Positions 11,001 to 22,149 of a stretch of 64,000 nt of DNA are shown piece by piece (positions within the stretch are counted from its first letter, which is position 1; each line of letters begins with the position of its first letter). Source of the DNA: Laetiporus sulphureus 93-53 (Eukaryota > Basidiomycota > Agaricomycetes > Polyporales > Laetiporaceae); the NCBI RefSeq assembly GCF_001632365.1, contig NW_024468528.1, positions 165,812-229,811 of the forward strand. The letters run 5' to 3'. The notes under the pieces were generated by a model. The model did not search any database and was not told the origin of the DNA. It saw only the letters and a program-made list of their open reading frames with translations. The translations under genes and the position numbers were made by a program.

Positions 11001-12901
11001 TTCGTCTCAGGAGCGGTCGGTGGCGTTCCTTGCTCACCCGACGACTGCATGCCGGGCGATCCGCCCTTCCCATCTCCACGCAATCCTCCAGATGACTCCT
11101 CCCCACTCTGCACCGCATACACCGGTACGTCCAACGACGGCCAATCCAGCATCACTACCGCCCTCTCCTTCCTTCCCTTCCCTTGCCCATTCACCTTCAC
11201 CGGCTCCTCCCACGCAGCCGCAAGTCCACCTCCCTCTTTCTCCCAACCCGGCTCCAATCCCTCCCTCTCACACACAGTCCTGCTCGCAGATGCCCTCCCA
11301 ACCGCCGTCAACGACACCTCGCTCGCACACGGAAACCCGCCATTGCCCTCCTGCCCACTCTCACCCTCCTCAACCGACACACCCGACGCGAGTGAGAACA
11401 GGCTTAAAGGCGTCGGCGGAGGCTGGCAATGCTGTGACACAATCTCCATAGACCTTGGAAGAAGGGGACTCGGCCTTGGGCGCTGTTTCCTCCCAGCGCC
11501 GTCTCCCGAACGCGGCGTAACGAGTGCATTTGCCTGCTCAAAGGCCGCCGACGAGGACGTCGGCGTGCCCAGTGCGGGACTACTCCTCAGCGTCCGTAGC
11601 ACGCCGTTGGACTTTGGCGTGCGCGGCAAGTCTGGTGTGGGAGTGTTGGGTGTATGACGGGTATATGCGCCTGGTGTGCGACCAGATGAGTCCTTCACCT
11701 GACTATATGCGCCCGAGCCGCGCTTATATGCGCCTTCCGCCTGGTTATATGAAACTGGAACGTCGAATTGTCGAGAGCTTGCCCTACTTTTCTTCGGCGT
11801 CGCGCTCACCCCAGCGCTCGCCGCTGCCATGCTCGTGCTCCGCCTCCTCGTTCCATCCTCCGGGGGCGACGGCGACGCGAACGTAATCGGGCTTGGCGGC
11901 GTTCCCGCCACCCTCGCACCCTGCGAGTGGCACACGCCCACGCCTGCGAACGTCTTCACACCACGAACCGGCGTCGCCAGCACCGGGCTCGGCGGAGGCA
12001 GCGGACTGGTGGACTTTGCTGACCCAGAGAAGAAGCCCGACACGCGCCGGAGCGCGGACGACGCTGATGTGAGCGTGTGTGAGCGACGGCGCGGAGCGGG
12101 GGAGGAGGTCGGGGCCGGTGTCGGATGCTTGATCTGCGTGTGCGACTGAGCTTGTTTTGAACGGAGGATTCCGGGACTGTGCTGTTGGGCGTGCGAGGAC
12201 GATTCGGAGTAGAGGTGCGAGCTAGATTGGGCTTGAGGAGGAGAGGCAAGGCTCTGTGTAGAGCGCGCTACGGCGAGGTAGTCGGGCAGGGTGACGGTGG
12301 ATGGAAAGGCGGAGGGCTGGGCGGTAGCATGGACATCAGCACCTCGATAGAAAGATGAATACGGATGTGACGGCGTCAAGATCGGTGTCGAGATGTAGGT
12401 ACGCGCAGGCCGAGTAGGCGTAGCAGATGTCGTTGCATTCGTGGGCGGCGTCGAGGGACTGACGGGCGTCGGCGGAGTGGAGAGAGGAAAAGCGACTCCT
12501 GCGCCGCCCTGTGTCTTCGTCGTCTTCAGCTCCGCATCTGCGCTCATCGCGGCGTTCGCGAAGGACGCGAGTGATGCGTGCGATGACCCAAGTGAGAGCG
12601 TCCCTGTCTCTTCCTCCTCGCCCTCCGTCGCAGAATAGCTCGACAGCGATGATACGGACACGCTCGACGGAGTGCGCGCATGCAAATGCGGGTGTGGAGA
12701 CGGTACTGGCGAGTAGGGCGTGTATGGACCGTACAACGACGTGAGCGATGGGCTGGCGGGCGAGGCGTACGAGGATGTGGGGGAGTACGGGGTAGGCAGA
12801 GTGGGCGGGGAGGCGAGTCCGGCATCGTGGTAGACGCGCTCGATGTCGTCTAGGGCGGCGCCGATGAGGGCGTGGAGGGCGCGCAGGGTGGCGAATGTCA
12901 T
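8049..12901 (-). CDS. Giant COMT-like O-methyltransferase with long disordered insertions
   Basis: Nine exons: 12901-10826, 10715-10499, 10444-10321, 10259-10206, 10142-9589, 9521-9373, 9299-9088, 9023-8777 and 8714-8049. All are in phase and give about 1432 residues against 360-480 for usual family members. Residues 1-25 hold a helix (TLRALHALIGAALDDIERVY). About 600 Ser/Thr/Pro-rich residues follow. The winged-helix dimerisation domain resumes near 650 (HPAVLAAASRLVAACGQL, YHLPACLRLLEAAHVPEIL, LRLLATHHI). A second low-complexity insert lies at about 850-945. The catalytic core comes next: FGRAMTGTGSWEVPGAI, SAM motif VVVDVGGGIG (about residue 1020), FLVQDRP, and FLLRVVTHDWPD holding the expected catalytic-base His. 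The tail (about 1290-1432) is basic and disordered. The substrate is unknown. Confidence 0.88.
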
Positions 12902-13690
12902 GGTTTGGTGAGAAGGAGCAAGCGCGTCTACTCACTCGAGCTTATGACACTTTTCGTTCATTCCCTGCCCTGCGACCATGACGCGCACGATGCTAACACT
13001 GCTCGACGTCCAGGCAGCTGTCATGTCGCGATGGCCAGATGCCTCCGCACCGTGCATACCGTGCACATTCCGTTCCCATAAAGCTAGATTGGCTGCGAGG
13101 AGTGCGCGCATGGACGCGTGGTCGGACCCGTGCATGCACACGCCGTTGACGTTGACTGTGGTAACAAGCGCATGGTCAAGTACGGTGTGCTTGGCACTCG
13201 ACGATTAGGTGCCAGATCCTCCGGGCCTGATCCTCGCAAATCTGACATTGACGTTGCTCCAAAGCGCGCGATTGCGACATGGACCATGGTACCTACTATG
13301 AGGCTGCAAGATATTCTCGCCCGCCTTTTTTTTAGGCGGGGAGCCTCCTCTTCTGTCAAGGAATAGATCTGGAAAGGAAAAGAGCCGCATTAAAGGACGA
13401 GTTACGCGCGTTGCAAGTTGAAATTGAAAGGACATAGATAGAAGCACGTCGCCTGCCTATTTTGGTCGTGGCGACATCGCATTTATCGTTTGATCAGGAT
13501 CATGAACTCTATTCTGGTGGCGCCGGGTCAGCAGAGACAAATCGGGCCACTCCTCACTTCAGCTTGGATCAAGTACCCCAGTCTCAGACATTCCATTTCA
13601 CCGCGCGCATGACAGAAGAATGCAGGCTACTAGTACTCTTCATAGAGTCTTTAAGCTTTATCAATGACCCTGCTGAGTCCGAGACAGCTA
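12902..13690. other. Upstream region of the O-methyltransferase
   Basis: No gene is supported. A small perfect hairpin sits at about 13320-13340: CCCGCC, a loop of T residues, then GGCGGG. The 13462-13690 part has an open plus frame with no domain. Confidence 0.35.
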
Positions 13691-14040
13691 CCTCCTCTAA
13701 CCTTTCCTCGAGCTCATTCGAGCTCGCGCCATGCTTGCCTTCCCCCCGTTCTCTCGGGGCACGACATAGGCATCGTGCCCACAGGCTCCGGCGAAACTGC
13801 CGCCTCGCCCCTCAACCACACTTCGCGTAGCATCTTCGCGACAATGCGGAAAATTGCGCTCCAAATGGCACGTAAATTCGACGCCTTGATGCAGAAATTG
13901 GCATACGGTGCGGGATGGTGTTTGGCGGGGGAAAATAGAGCAGAATGGACCAGGCAACGGCGTTGGCGGAGCGGCCGCATGTCATCGTCGCTACGCCGGG
14001 CGGCAGGCTAACTCATAAAACTCGGTCATCATCTTTACCA
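13691..14040 (+). pseudogene. Decayed DEAD-box RNA helicase fragment (Dbp8/DDX49-like)
   Basis: In one frame (about 13730-13910) the sequence reads ACLPPVLSGHDIGIVPTGSG followed by ETAAS, matching the Q-motif end and Walker A (A-x-TGSGKT) of DEAD-box helicases, but the catalytic Lys is Glu. After a gap come ALQMARKFDAL (motif Ia region) and, in another frame at about 13950-14020, ATALAERPHVIVATPG followed by GRL (motif Ib; PHVVVATPGRL is typical of Dbp8). Frame changes, an in-frame stop and loss of the PTREL motif indicate a pseudogene. The DEAD and SAT motifs and the C-terminal lobe are absent. Confidence 0.65.
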
Positions 14041-15347
14041 GCACCGTCCACGACGCTCAACGGTAATTATTTCACATGGTTCACGAGCCTGCTTACCATA
14101 TAGCACAGTCTGACCATCCTGCTTTGCAATCTGGGGTTCTTAGCTAGGTTCTCAGCCATCCCACTGCACGGTCGGCTGGTGCGAAGGCACACTGGCAGCT
14201 CTGACGAAGTGCAAGATTGGCAGTTGTCAGGTTTTGGTCTCGCAGTGAACGAGCTCAGGCTGCGGGGAGACGCCCACTGAAAGGCACAGAAGCGCAGTGT
14301 GGCGGAGGCACGGCGAATCGCGATCAAAGGGATACAGGGATGATCACATTGTCGAAGCCTGGAGCCAACGCTTCGTCAAATAAGCAAAGCGACGGCGGTG
14401 AAAGCAGGTGGGCTAGGCGGATATATTGTATCTCTCGCCAGCCTTCTTATTGCATTGACAAGAAGTCTGTCTTAACCCTTTGAACGACAGCGGTGGCCAC
14501 GTTCAGCAGGAACCCCTTGGCATTCGCGACAATATGACCTGTAAGGACGCTTCCAAGCTAGTGAGGCTCACCGCCAGAGAAGGGTTTGGGGCACCACACG
14601 TGGACCGAAGTGCAGTATTCAGCAAGTCAAAGTTGTGGAACTTTGACGCGAGGCGGTCCCGATGACTAAACCTTTCAAGCGATTTCCGGCAAGCATTTCT
14701 TGAATGGTTACGAATTCGAAGAAATCTGAATGACGTTCTGGTACGTTTGAATGGGTCTGTTGTGCCCTTTGTTGCATGGGAAAGCTGGTACCAGCAAGCG
14801 ATGCGATGCATGCGCACATACTACAGCGTGGCAGAACACCATGTATGCGCTGGTCCGAATGAAGGCTGAGCGCTGAGCCGCGAGATATAGCCGCGAACGA
14901 AAATGACTCATCTCTGTCGAATGAGTCACAAGCTCCGTGCTGAAAGAGTCGCCGCGAGCGCTGAAAAGAACAGAGTTCCCGAGCATGCCTGACGAGAAAG
15001 CTGCATCGGCGGAGCACAGTGGACGCGGCAGCGTATGACTCAGCTCACGTAAAAATGTCCAATGAGTTCCTGCCAGTCGTAACAATGGCACAGCCTTGTC
15101 TTTTGTGTCCGTTCGTAATGCTCGGACTGGTATGTCATTCGCAAAATTTTACTCACCTCAGAAGGCACGTGTGAACGTGTAGATCCATGTTAGCTCTGGC
15201 AAGTCGCAAAGCAACGTGAGATGGAGAGTTGCGAGGTTTAAGATGATCCATCAATTGTAGCACAGGCTCCAGTCAGACAATGTACACAATTTGAAGATTT
15301 TCAGCCGGAACTGAAAGCGACGCGATCAAGACATCCAGACGAGACGC
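14041..15347. other. Intergenic, nothing recognised
   Basis: No helicase C-terminal lobe follows the pseudogene. Minus-strand frames around 14503-15091 overlap one another and lack domain features. Confidence 0.35.
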
Positions 15348-16267
15348 TCATGAAGCAGAGGATGAGCCAGCTTGGGCTGCCTGTTGCTGCTCGAGAAGCC
15401 GCCTATGATTGTGATATCAGCATTTCGGCATCCCGCTACCTGAGGGCTACGTTACTCACTGTCGTGCAGCGAGGACCATTCGTGCCTTCCTCTCCCGCAG
15501 ACTCGCTTCGCGCTTCTCCGGACTGTCCTCCCATACCGCTTTCCCTCCCGCTTCTTCAGGCGTCGTGACGGACACACCAGAAGAGGCCACAATCCGGTCT
15601 TGTAGGGTATACCGCGTGATGAGGTTTTCCGAGCTTGGCTTGTTGCCGGTGGAGCTGCCCGCGGTTGTTGGGCGGAGGGTGCCAGCAGGGCTGTGAGTGG
15701 AATCTACGGCACGAGGATAGATCGTGTAGTATGCAGGTGGAGGCTTCCATGCCGAGATGTAAGCAATGAAAGACGCATAGAACGCATGAGGACCTACAGC
15801 AGGCAGGAAACCACGCTCTAGAATGGTGTTGGTTGTTTGCTGCACACTACCTGTGCGGAGCAGATCGTATCGGATGTTATCACTTCCACCGCATGTGTCT
15901 CAGGGTGTGCGAATAAAGCAATAGTTCATGTGGATGTACCTTGGAATATCGGGGAACATGCTATGCACCGTCTCGACCTTAGAGAGACGATTATGAGCCA
16001 CTTCGGGACCACATAATGTCAATACTTCAGCACGCACCATCTCTATCGTAACATTCTTGGGTCGAAACCCCAGAACAGTGGAAGGAGATGGCTCAGCCGT
16101 TGCATCCTTCCCTACAGTCCGTTTGAGTAAATGGTAGGGCATGCCGAGTCGGGTCAGCTACAGACTCGAGCACGCAGTGCAAACCGGTCAAGCGTACCGG
16201 ATGTTGCCCACCGAACGATGAGCACAATTACAGCAACGGCGACGAGAACGTTCACAACCTCTCCCAT
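15348..16267 (-). CDS. Membrane-anchored CUE-domain protein (Cue1-like, ERAD)
   Basis: Five exons: 16267-16162, 16111-15940, 15882-15798, 15743-15460 and 15402-15348, giving 233 residues. The N-terminus is a transmembrane anchor (VVNVLVAVAVIVLIV). The CUE domain (about 78-122) has the conserved MFP in VETVHSMFPDIP and ends with TNTILERGFLPAPPP. A charged helix follows (SPEKREASLRERKARMVLAA) and the tail is Gln-rich. Yeast Cue1 recruits and activates Ubc7 at the ER membrane; the C-terminal region here could be the E2-binding part, but that is inference. The gene shares a 266-bp divergent promoter with the UBX gene at 16534. Exon 3 could also be read through its last intron in frame, but the spliced version restores the family's Pro-rich motif. 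Confidence 0.85.
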
Positions 16268-16533
16268 AGCTGAACGGCTTTGAGCGAATGCAGGAATGAT
16301 GAAGAGCTGTGAGGTCGTATGGGAGTGGCCGAGTTTAGGATCATGCTGATTTAGTAACTGCCTCGCGTTATCTAACTACCCACTTAGCCGACTAAATCTG
16401 ACACATTAAATCGGACTCTCAAGCCTAAAGCCACCATCTGCCACAACTCTCTCACTCTGCTAGAGGCTCAACGCACCGCTCCTTTGACCTTTATTTCTGT
16501 CTTTGAATGTATTCTTTGGTCGAATCTCCATAA
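16268..16533. promoter_or_regulatory. Shared divergent promoter of the two ERAD genes
   Basis: Only 266 bp separate the two start codons, which point away from each other. No clear TATA box is seen, so the arrangement looks like a bidirectional housekeeping promoter. Co-regulation of the pair is inferred from position. Confidence 0.6.
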
Positions 16534-19013
16534 ATGGACATCGACACGCTCTCCGCATCTCAGAGGGAGGCTCTGAGCCAGCTGCAGGCTCTCATGAATG
16601 GCGGCGACCCTGACGTAGCGATGAATGTCTTGGACAGCGTGGATTGGGACGTTCAGGTATGTTGCTTTCTATCTCACATTGAATGTCCAGTGTATCATGC
16701 TGCCTATTGTCGCAATACTCAGTGCTGCTGACGTGGCTGAGGAGGCCCGTACGGACATGCATGCATTAAATGCAATGTGACCTCGCTGCTGCAGTGCTGC
16801 GGGTAAGCGGGCGACGATCTCGCAGGTCAGGTTCGCAAGCTTGTCTTTCGCTTGCATCGTCGCTAGAAGCCTTACGTTGCCCTTGCGGTCGATGTTGCTC
16901 GCTTATGCACGCTACTTTGCAAACGGAAATATGCGGTGCACATGCTTTCCCGAGTTGGGTCGACGTAGTTCGGCATCACGCGCTCAGTGGGACCACATTG
17001 TTCCCCACAGGATGGGACGGTTGAGCGCTTTCTGAAGGCTGTTCGTCCGAAGATCTGACTCTTCACCCCATCCTTTCGCGCACTTATTTAATCTCACAGT
17101 GCTGACCTTGGCCATCGCTTCATCACAGCGTGCTGCCAACGTCATCTTCGAAATGAACTCCCCAACCGAAGCTCCTACTCACACCACTGCCCAAATGGAG
17201 ACCTTCGAGGTGGACGACTCTTCGCAGAGTCTGTTGAGACCTGCACGTAACGGTCGAGAATTCAGGCAGGTGGTAAGCTGATGTCAACCACTTAGCAATG
17301 ATCTCTCTTGTAACACTCGTTCTACCCACAGCCTCCCTCGTCGTACAGCTTGATCTTACGTCCACTTGGCACGATCCTCACCGTCCTCGCGATACCTCTT
17401 CGCTTGTTCACGTCCGTTCTTCGCTTCATCCTTCGGCTCCTGCGCATTCCATTCCCGCAATTCGCACCCTTCACGTGGTCGAGCCTGTCCTTTCGGCCAT
17501 TAGGCTCAAGCACAGGGCACGACGCGAGAGCTATGGATCCGAAGACCGTCGCGGAGCGGTGGGTTCGTGCGCTGGAAGAGGAAACTGGCGCGGTGTGTGT
17601 AAGTCGCAGTGGTGTCCGTGGAAGTGGGCATGTTTCTGCGAACGGGAATGGCATCTCGTCTGGCGCTGACGTCGCTGGTCCGTCGGCACTCGCTTCGAGG
17701 TCTGCTGCGCATAGCTATGACGGTGAAGTGGATGCCGAGAGGAATTTGTTACCGGATTTCTTTTTGGGCGGTTATGAAGAGTTTGCGCGGTGGTGCGAAA
17801 AGTCCGTCAAGCTCGGATGCGTGATCTTGGTGAGCGACGAGCATGACGACGTCCCGGAATTCAAGAGGTTCGCGGGTTTCATCGATAACTGTTCGCATGC
17901 GCTGCTCACGAATAATCACATTGAATAGAAGCACCTTGACAGACCCATCATTCATAAAGGTCATTCAGGATAACGACATCATTGTCTGGGGTGGGGATAT
18001 CAGGGACAAGGAAGCATGGAGTGGTACGTCTATATCGCCTCTGGTTATCCTCATATTTATCTTGCTATGCAGCGTCCCACAAACTGCAAGCAACCACATA
18101 CCCCTTCGTCGCCTTCATCGCTCTTCAGCCTCGCCGAATCGCTGGCTCTGGCGCGTCTTCTACTCCTACTATGACTGTCCTCTCACGGCATCAGGGACCA
18201 TCGATTCCTTCCACGTCTGCACCCACCGCGGCACAGACGCTCGTGACCCATCTGAACGAGCAAGTTCTGCCCCGGGTCAAGCCCTTCCTCGAGCGCATAC
18301 GTGCACAGGCGCGAGAGCGGGAGAGAGAACGCGCATTACGAGCCGAGCAGGACCGGGCGTTCGAAGAAAGTCGCAAACGCGATGAGGAGCGGGTGTTGCG
18401 CCGGATGGAGGAAGAGCGTAGGGCGGAAGAAGAGCGGCGGCTGTATGCGGAGGCGGAAGAGAGGGCGCGCGAGGAAGCGATGCACGCGGAGGAGAAGCGA
18501 AAGGCGTGGGAGGAGCATCGGATGGCGTGGCGCAGGTACGGCGGGCGCGCGCTCGTGCTGCGCGAGCCGCGGCCGGGGGAAACGGGCAGGGGAAAGACAA
18601 TGCGCGTAGGCTTGCGGATGCCCGACGGGCGGCGGGCAGTACGGTTCTTCGGCGACGCGGATACGATGACGTCGCTCTACGCGCATGCGGACTCTTTGTT
18701 CATACCGGCGGAGCTCAGCGAAGTGGGCGACCCGCAGGTCCCTTTGAGCGGCGCGGCGCCTGGGGAAGAAGGACTCGTTGAGGAGATAAGACAATCGGGG
18801 CGCACGCCGGAGCAGTGGTGGGGGTTCAAGCTCGTGCTGGCATACCCAAGGAAGGAGATCGAGTGGCAGCCGGCAAAGAGGCTCGGTGATGTGGACATGC
18901 TGAAGACAGGGGGGCAGTTGGTTGTGGAGTTGGTTAGCCATCCGGAGAGTGAGAAGGCGAAGAGCAAGCAGGCGGCGGCAGTGGACGAGGAGGGCTATGA
19001 GAGCGAGGAGTGA
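16534..19013 (+). CDS. UBA-UAS-UBX protein, Ubx2/FAF2 (UBXD8) type
   Basis: Five exons: 16534-16656, 17129-17272, 17332-17867, 17929-18023 and 18073-19013, giving 612 residues. Domains in order: UBA-like (about 8-52: DVAMNVLDSVDWDVQRAANV), hydrophobic hairpin (94-130), UAS thioredoxin-like domain (about 220-330: FARWCEKSVKLGCVILVSDE; TTYPFVAFIAL), Glu/Arg coiled coil (about 375-450), and UBX domain (about 465-600: LRMPDGRRAVRFF, ending LVVELVS). This is the layout of FAF2/Ubx2, ER-membrane proteins that bring the Cdc48/p97 ATPase to ERAD substrates and lipid droplets. The 17129-17272 exon has two possible donors, which differ by one codon. Confidence 0.92.
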
Positions 19014-20228
19014 ATGTTACATGCTGCATGGTTTTCTGCGTTCTGTCATCTGCTGGTTGCTGGAGTATTGCTGGAGTATTGCTGGAGTATTGCTACATTC
19101 TAGAGTCCTACTTTGCACTTTGGCTTCATAATCTATAATGTTGTTCTCGACTGACCTGTGACTGCGAGGCGAAAGGATACGTTGTGCGCATAGTTGTCCA
19201 TGCGACACTGTGTGTAACAATTATTGATGAGTATTGATCAGGAGCTTTGTGATCTACGTGGATGAAGTGCGCAGGAAGAGTCATAGCAAGTTCAACCCCC
19301 ACAACATTGAACTCACTGAAAGAAAAACGCAGAATATCGGCATAAATGGAAAGACTAGTAAGTCCAAAGCCCGCGGCTGTGTCCCTCACCGAGTTTAGAT
19401 CTATGGGCGTCTATGATGTTCGATGGGCGCCTGTGAGAGCTGGTACTGGACGCTCTGTATATGCAACGGACGCTCTTAGCTGGGAGGAACATCTTTGAAT
19501 CTGATGTCGACAGCGTCGGATATGCGGATCAAAGGAGAGTCTGACTCGGGCATGAAGCGAAGTTCAGGGAGGGAGTGGCTCAGTCAAAAATCCAACGATG
19601 GGGCGCCGGCGTTGAATCGTTTTGTCGATGCTGTACCGTGCGGCCGAGAGATGGTAGCAGGTGAGATAATATTCGATTGAGACATGGAAGGCTACTCACG
19701 TCTATTGGTATGTCTTCGCAGTCCACAGTATAAGTGGCGCTCTCGGCGAAGTGGAACGATTATGACTCATAGGATGCTGCTTTACCCGGCCAGTCTGCAG
19801 CGCATCCGTATCGACAGGTTTCGCGTCGATTTCGTGGCTTTCTGTGCTGTGTAACGGGTGACAAGGGCCGAAACAACGGGGTCGGGTGATGACCAGGAGA
19901 CATGATACCGCCACAAGGAAGACGGCGAGAAAGAGATCTCAAAGTGAGCATGCAGCTTGGCTAGTATGTTGTTCATGTAAGTCTACTGCATTATCGAGTC
20001 CTTCTCAGGGTACCCAAGACCTCTGTCGTTGGTGACGAGCTGAGGCGATGGATAGGGCACACTGAGCAGGAGGCGTCGAGCGGCAACAAGCCTCCCATCA
20101 AATTCTGGGGTATCACGCGGACAAAGGCATCGGATTCGGAAGCATTTTGGAGTCAACATGCGTTGCCACTTGCACTGTGCAACGTGTTGCGACTTCGGAC
20201 ATCAATAGCCACACCGAGCGACTCGCAT
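19014..20228. other. Intergenic; boundary of the accessory region
   Basis: A triplet of the 12-mer TTGCTGGAGTAT lies at about 19055-19092, just past the UBX stop. A plus-strand stretch near 20034-20160 (DELRRWIGHTEQEASSGNK) recalls the C-terminal dimerisation segment of hAT transposases but is too short to claim. No gene is supported. Confidence 0.35.
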
Positions 20229-20890
20229 AGCATTACCGGTCCCTTCTCCCGTATGAGGGCGTTCATTCAAAGATATTGCTCTACTGCTGCAGTATGCGGG
20301 CTGAAGTAAAGGAGGTCCTAGCTGCAGCATTTGTCAAGGAACTCGATGGAGATAGGACAAGGACGGCGGTCCAAGCCCCAGGCGCCTATCAATGGGCCCA
20401 TCAATACGTTCTATGTTCCGGACGATCTTGAATGGTCCTTTGCGGTTAAAAACCATATCCGATGTTTCACGCGAATTTTCACACGTTGTCCAGTGGCCAA
20501 ATCAGAAGTCAGCAGTTTCTGGGCACGCTGGCATGCGTAATAGGATTTCCGCGACGCGAGCGGCACCTGGCACAGCATTATCGGTCCCTTCTCCCGCATG
20601 GGGGCCTCAAAGGTATTGCTCTACCTCTGGCGGCACGTACGCTGAAGTAAAGCAGGTCCTAGCTGCAGCATTTCTCTAGTAGCTCAATGGACGTAGGGCA
20701 AGTAGGGCGGTCCAAGCCCCAGGCGCCTATCAATGGGCCATCGATACGTTATATGCTCCGAGACATTTTGAGTGGCCCTTTACGTTTTAGAAGCATATGC
20801 AATGCTTCTCGCGCAACTTCTCACAGGTTGTCCTGTGGCTATCACAGAAGTCATCAATTTTCTGGGCACGCTAGCGCGCCAATGCTTTGC
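20229..20890. repeat. Direct tandem repeat, two copies of ~343 bp
   Basis: Copy 1 starts about 20229 and copy 2 about 20571. Both share AGCATTA, CGGTCCCTTCTCCCG, GGTCCTAGCTGCAGCATTT, GGTCCAAGCCCCAGGCGCC and CTGGGCACGCT in the same order with an offset of 343 bp. Identity by eye is roughly 75-80%. The array ends about 90 bp before the TATA box of zinc-finger gene A. Confidence 0.8.
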
Positions 20891-20981
20891 TCCACATTGA
20901 CACATTCCGTAGAATGCGTAATTGTGATTCTTACTCCGCGACGTTTGATCTTCATTTTGGACCTCGTGTTCCGGTTGCTGG

Positions 20982-20988
20982 TATATAA
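20982..20988 (+). promoter_or_regulatory. TATA box of zinc-finger gene A
   Basis: TATATAAG lies 105 bp before the ATG at 21087, and a pyrimidine-rich leader follows. It is one of the few clear TATA boxes in the window. Confidence 0.6.
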
Positions 20989-21086
20989 GATGGCCCAGCA
21001 GCCCGTTGGAGAATACTTCAGTTCCCTCGCCACTGAGACCGGTCCCGTCAAATTTCTCTTCCTTCCGAGTTCTTGCTTCTTCCGCA

Positions 21087-22149
21087 ATGCAAATCATCCT
21101 TCACCAGAAAGCTGCGGCCGTCGACGGCCATGATTTTTCTGTGACAAAGAAACCGACACCTTTAAACGAAATGTGAGTCAAGTATTTATCGCTCAATTGT
21201 CTCCTAACTTACGTCGCTCAATCAAGCCATCGCGCCCTCAACGTTACATGCCTGAATCCTCGCCTACTCCATATGGATAAGGAGAATGTGCAACATATGA
21301 GTGACGCCGAGTTCCGGTGCGTTGATAATCATTCTCACCATTAAACAATCTGACCACCCATCTCCTCTCAACGCCAGAACAACCGCGGTCTGGCCACCAA
21401 CTGTTCCTTGCTTGAGAAACCCGTGGTCAGTGGACATGTGGGCGCAAGAGCCTTCGAAGCAGGACTGGGGCACCGAAAAGTTAATCATACGTCCCATCCC
21501 GCAATTTTCAACGAATCTGGGAGGAAATCGGCGCACGTTCGCTCACGTACCGAATGAAGAATTCATGAAGAAATGGAATAAGACAGCTCAGGAAGCCGCG
21601 CCTTGTTTCCCTCACTCATCCATGCAACCTCATGTCATGCAGCACCCGCGCCCCTTGCCTGAGCCTCGAACGCGCCGCCAGCATCGTATAGCGCAGGGGA
21701 TACCCATGCAGGCGTCTCGATCTCTAGCTTGTACGACCGCCAGCCCGCAAAAGCGTCATTGCAAAAAGAAGACAGCTAGTTCGTCTCATCGTACACCACG
21801 TTCTTCACCTCGTCGCGACGCAAAATTCTTTGCGCGAGTCGCCCGCATGCGCCAGTCGTTGCCGGCGAACGCTCAACCGAACGTACAGTGTCGTTGGCGA
21901 GGGGCGTACCCTTGCACATTCAAGGGGACGAGGCTCGAAGTACAGGAACATATCGAGCAAGAACACATCACAGCTTCTCAAGTCAAATGCAAGTGGGGTT
22001 CGTGCGAAACCCGTCATGGATTTCCAAAGGATCTTGTGCGGCATCTCAACTTGCATGAGGAGATCAGGGTTCCGTATCCATGCGACTTCTGTGGTCAAAA
22101 ACTGAGCCGCCGAGATGCTTTGATTAGGCATATGAACTTACTTCACTGA
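21087..22149 (+). CDS. C2H2-type zinc-finger protein A (CxW family)
   Basis: Three exons: 21087-21172, 21227-21316 and 21378-22149, all in phase, giving 315 residues. The first 200 residues are disordered and basic (Arg/Ser/Pro). The C-terminal block carries three fingers: VQCRWRGAYPC with EHIEQEH; VKCKWGSC with LVRHLNLH; and YPCDFCGQKLSRRDALIRH. This layout is typical of basidiomycete-specific zinc-finger proteins of unknown function. DNA binding is inferred. It is the first of five related loci between 21 and 38 kb. Confidence 0.8.

Noticed and set aside
10784..12901. 705-codon frame as an independent Ser/Pro-rich protein
   Set aside because: Its last 40 residues are the start of the COMT dimerisation domain and splice in phase into it.
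13318..13342. GC stem with T loop as a possible terminator or small RNA
   Set aside because: A single short hairpin in a fungal intergenic region is not evidence of a functional RNA.
20034..20160. hAT-transposase-like C-terminal segment
   Set aside because: Only about 20 suggestive residues; no DDE parts, ends or target duplication seen.
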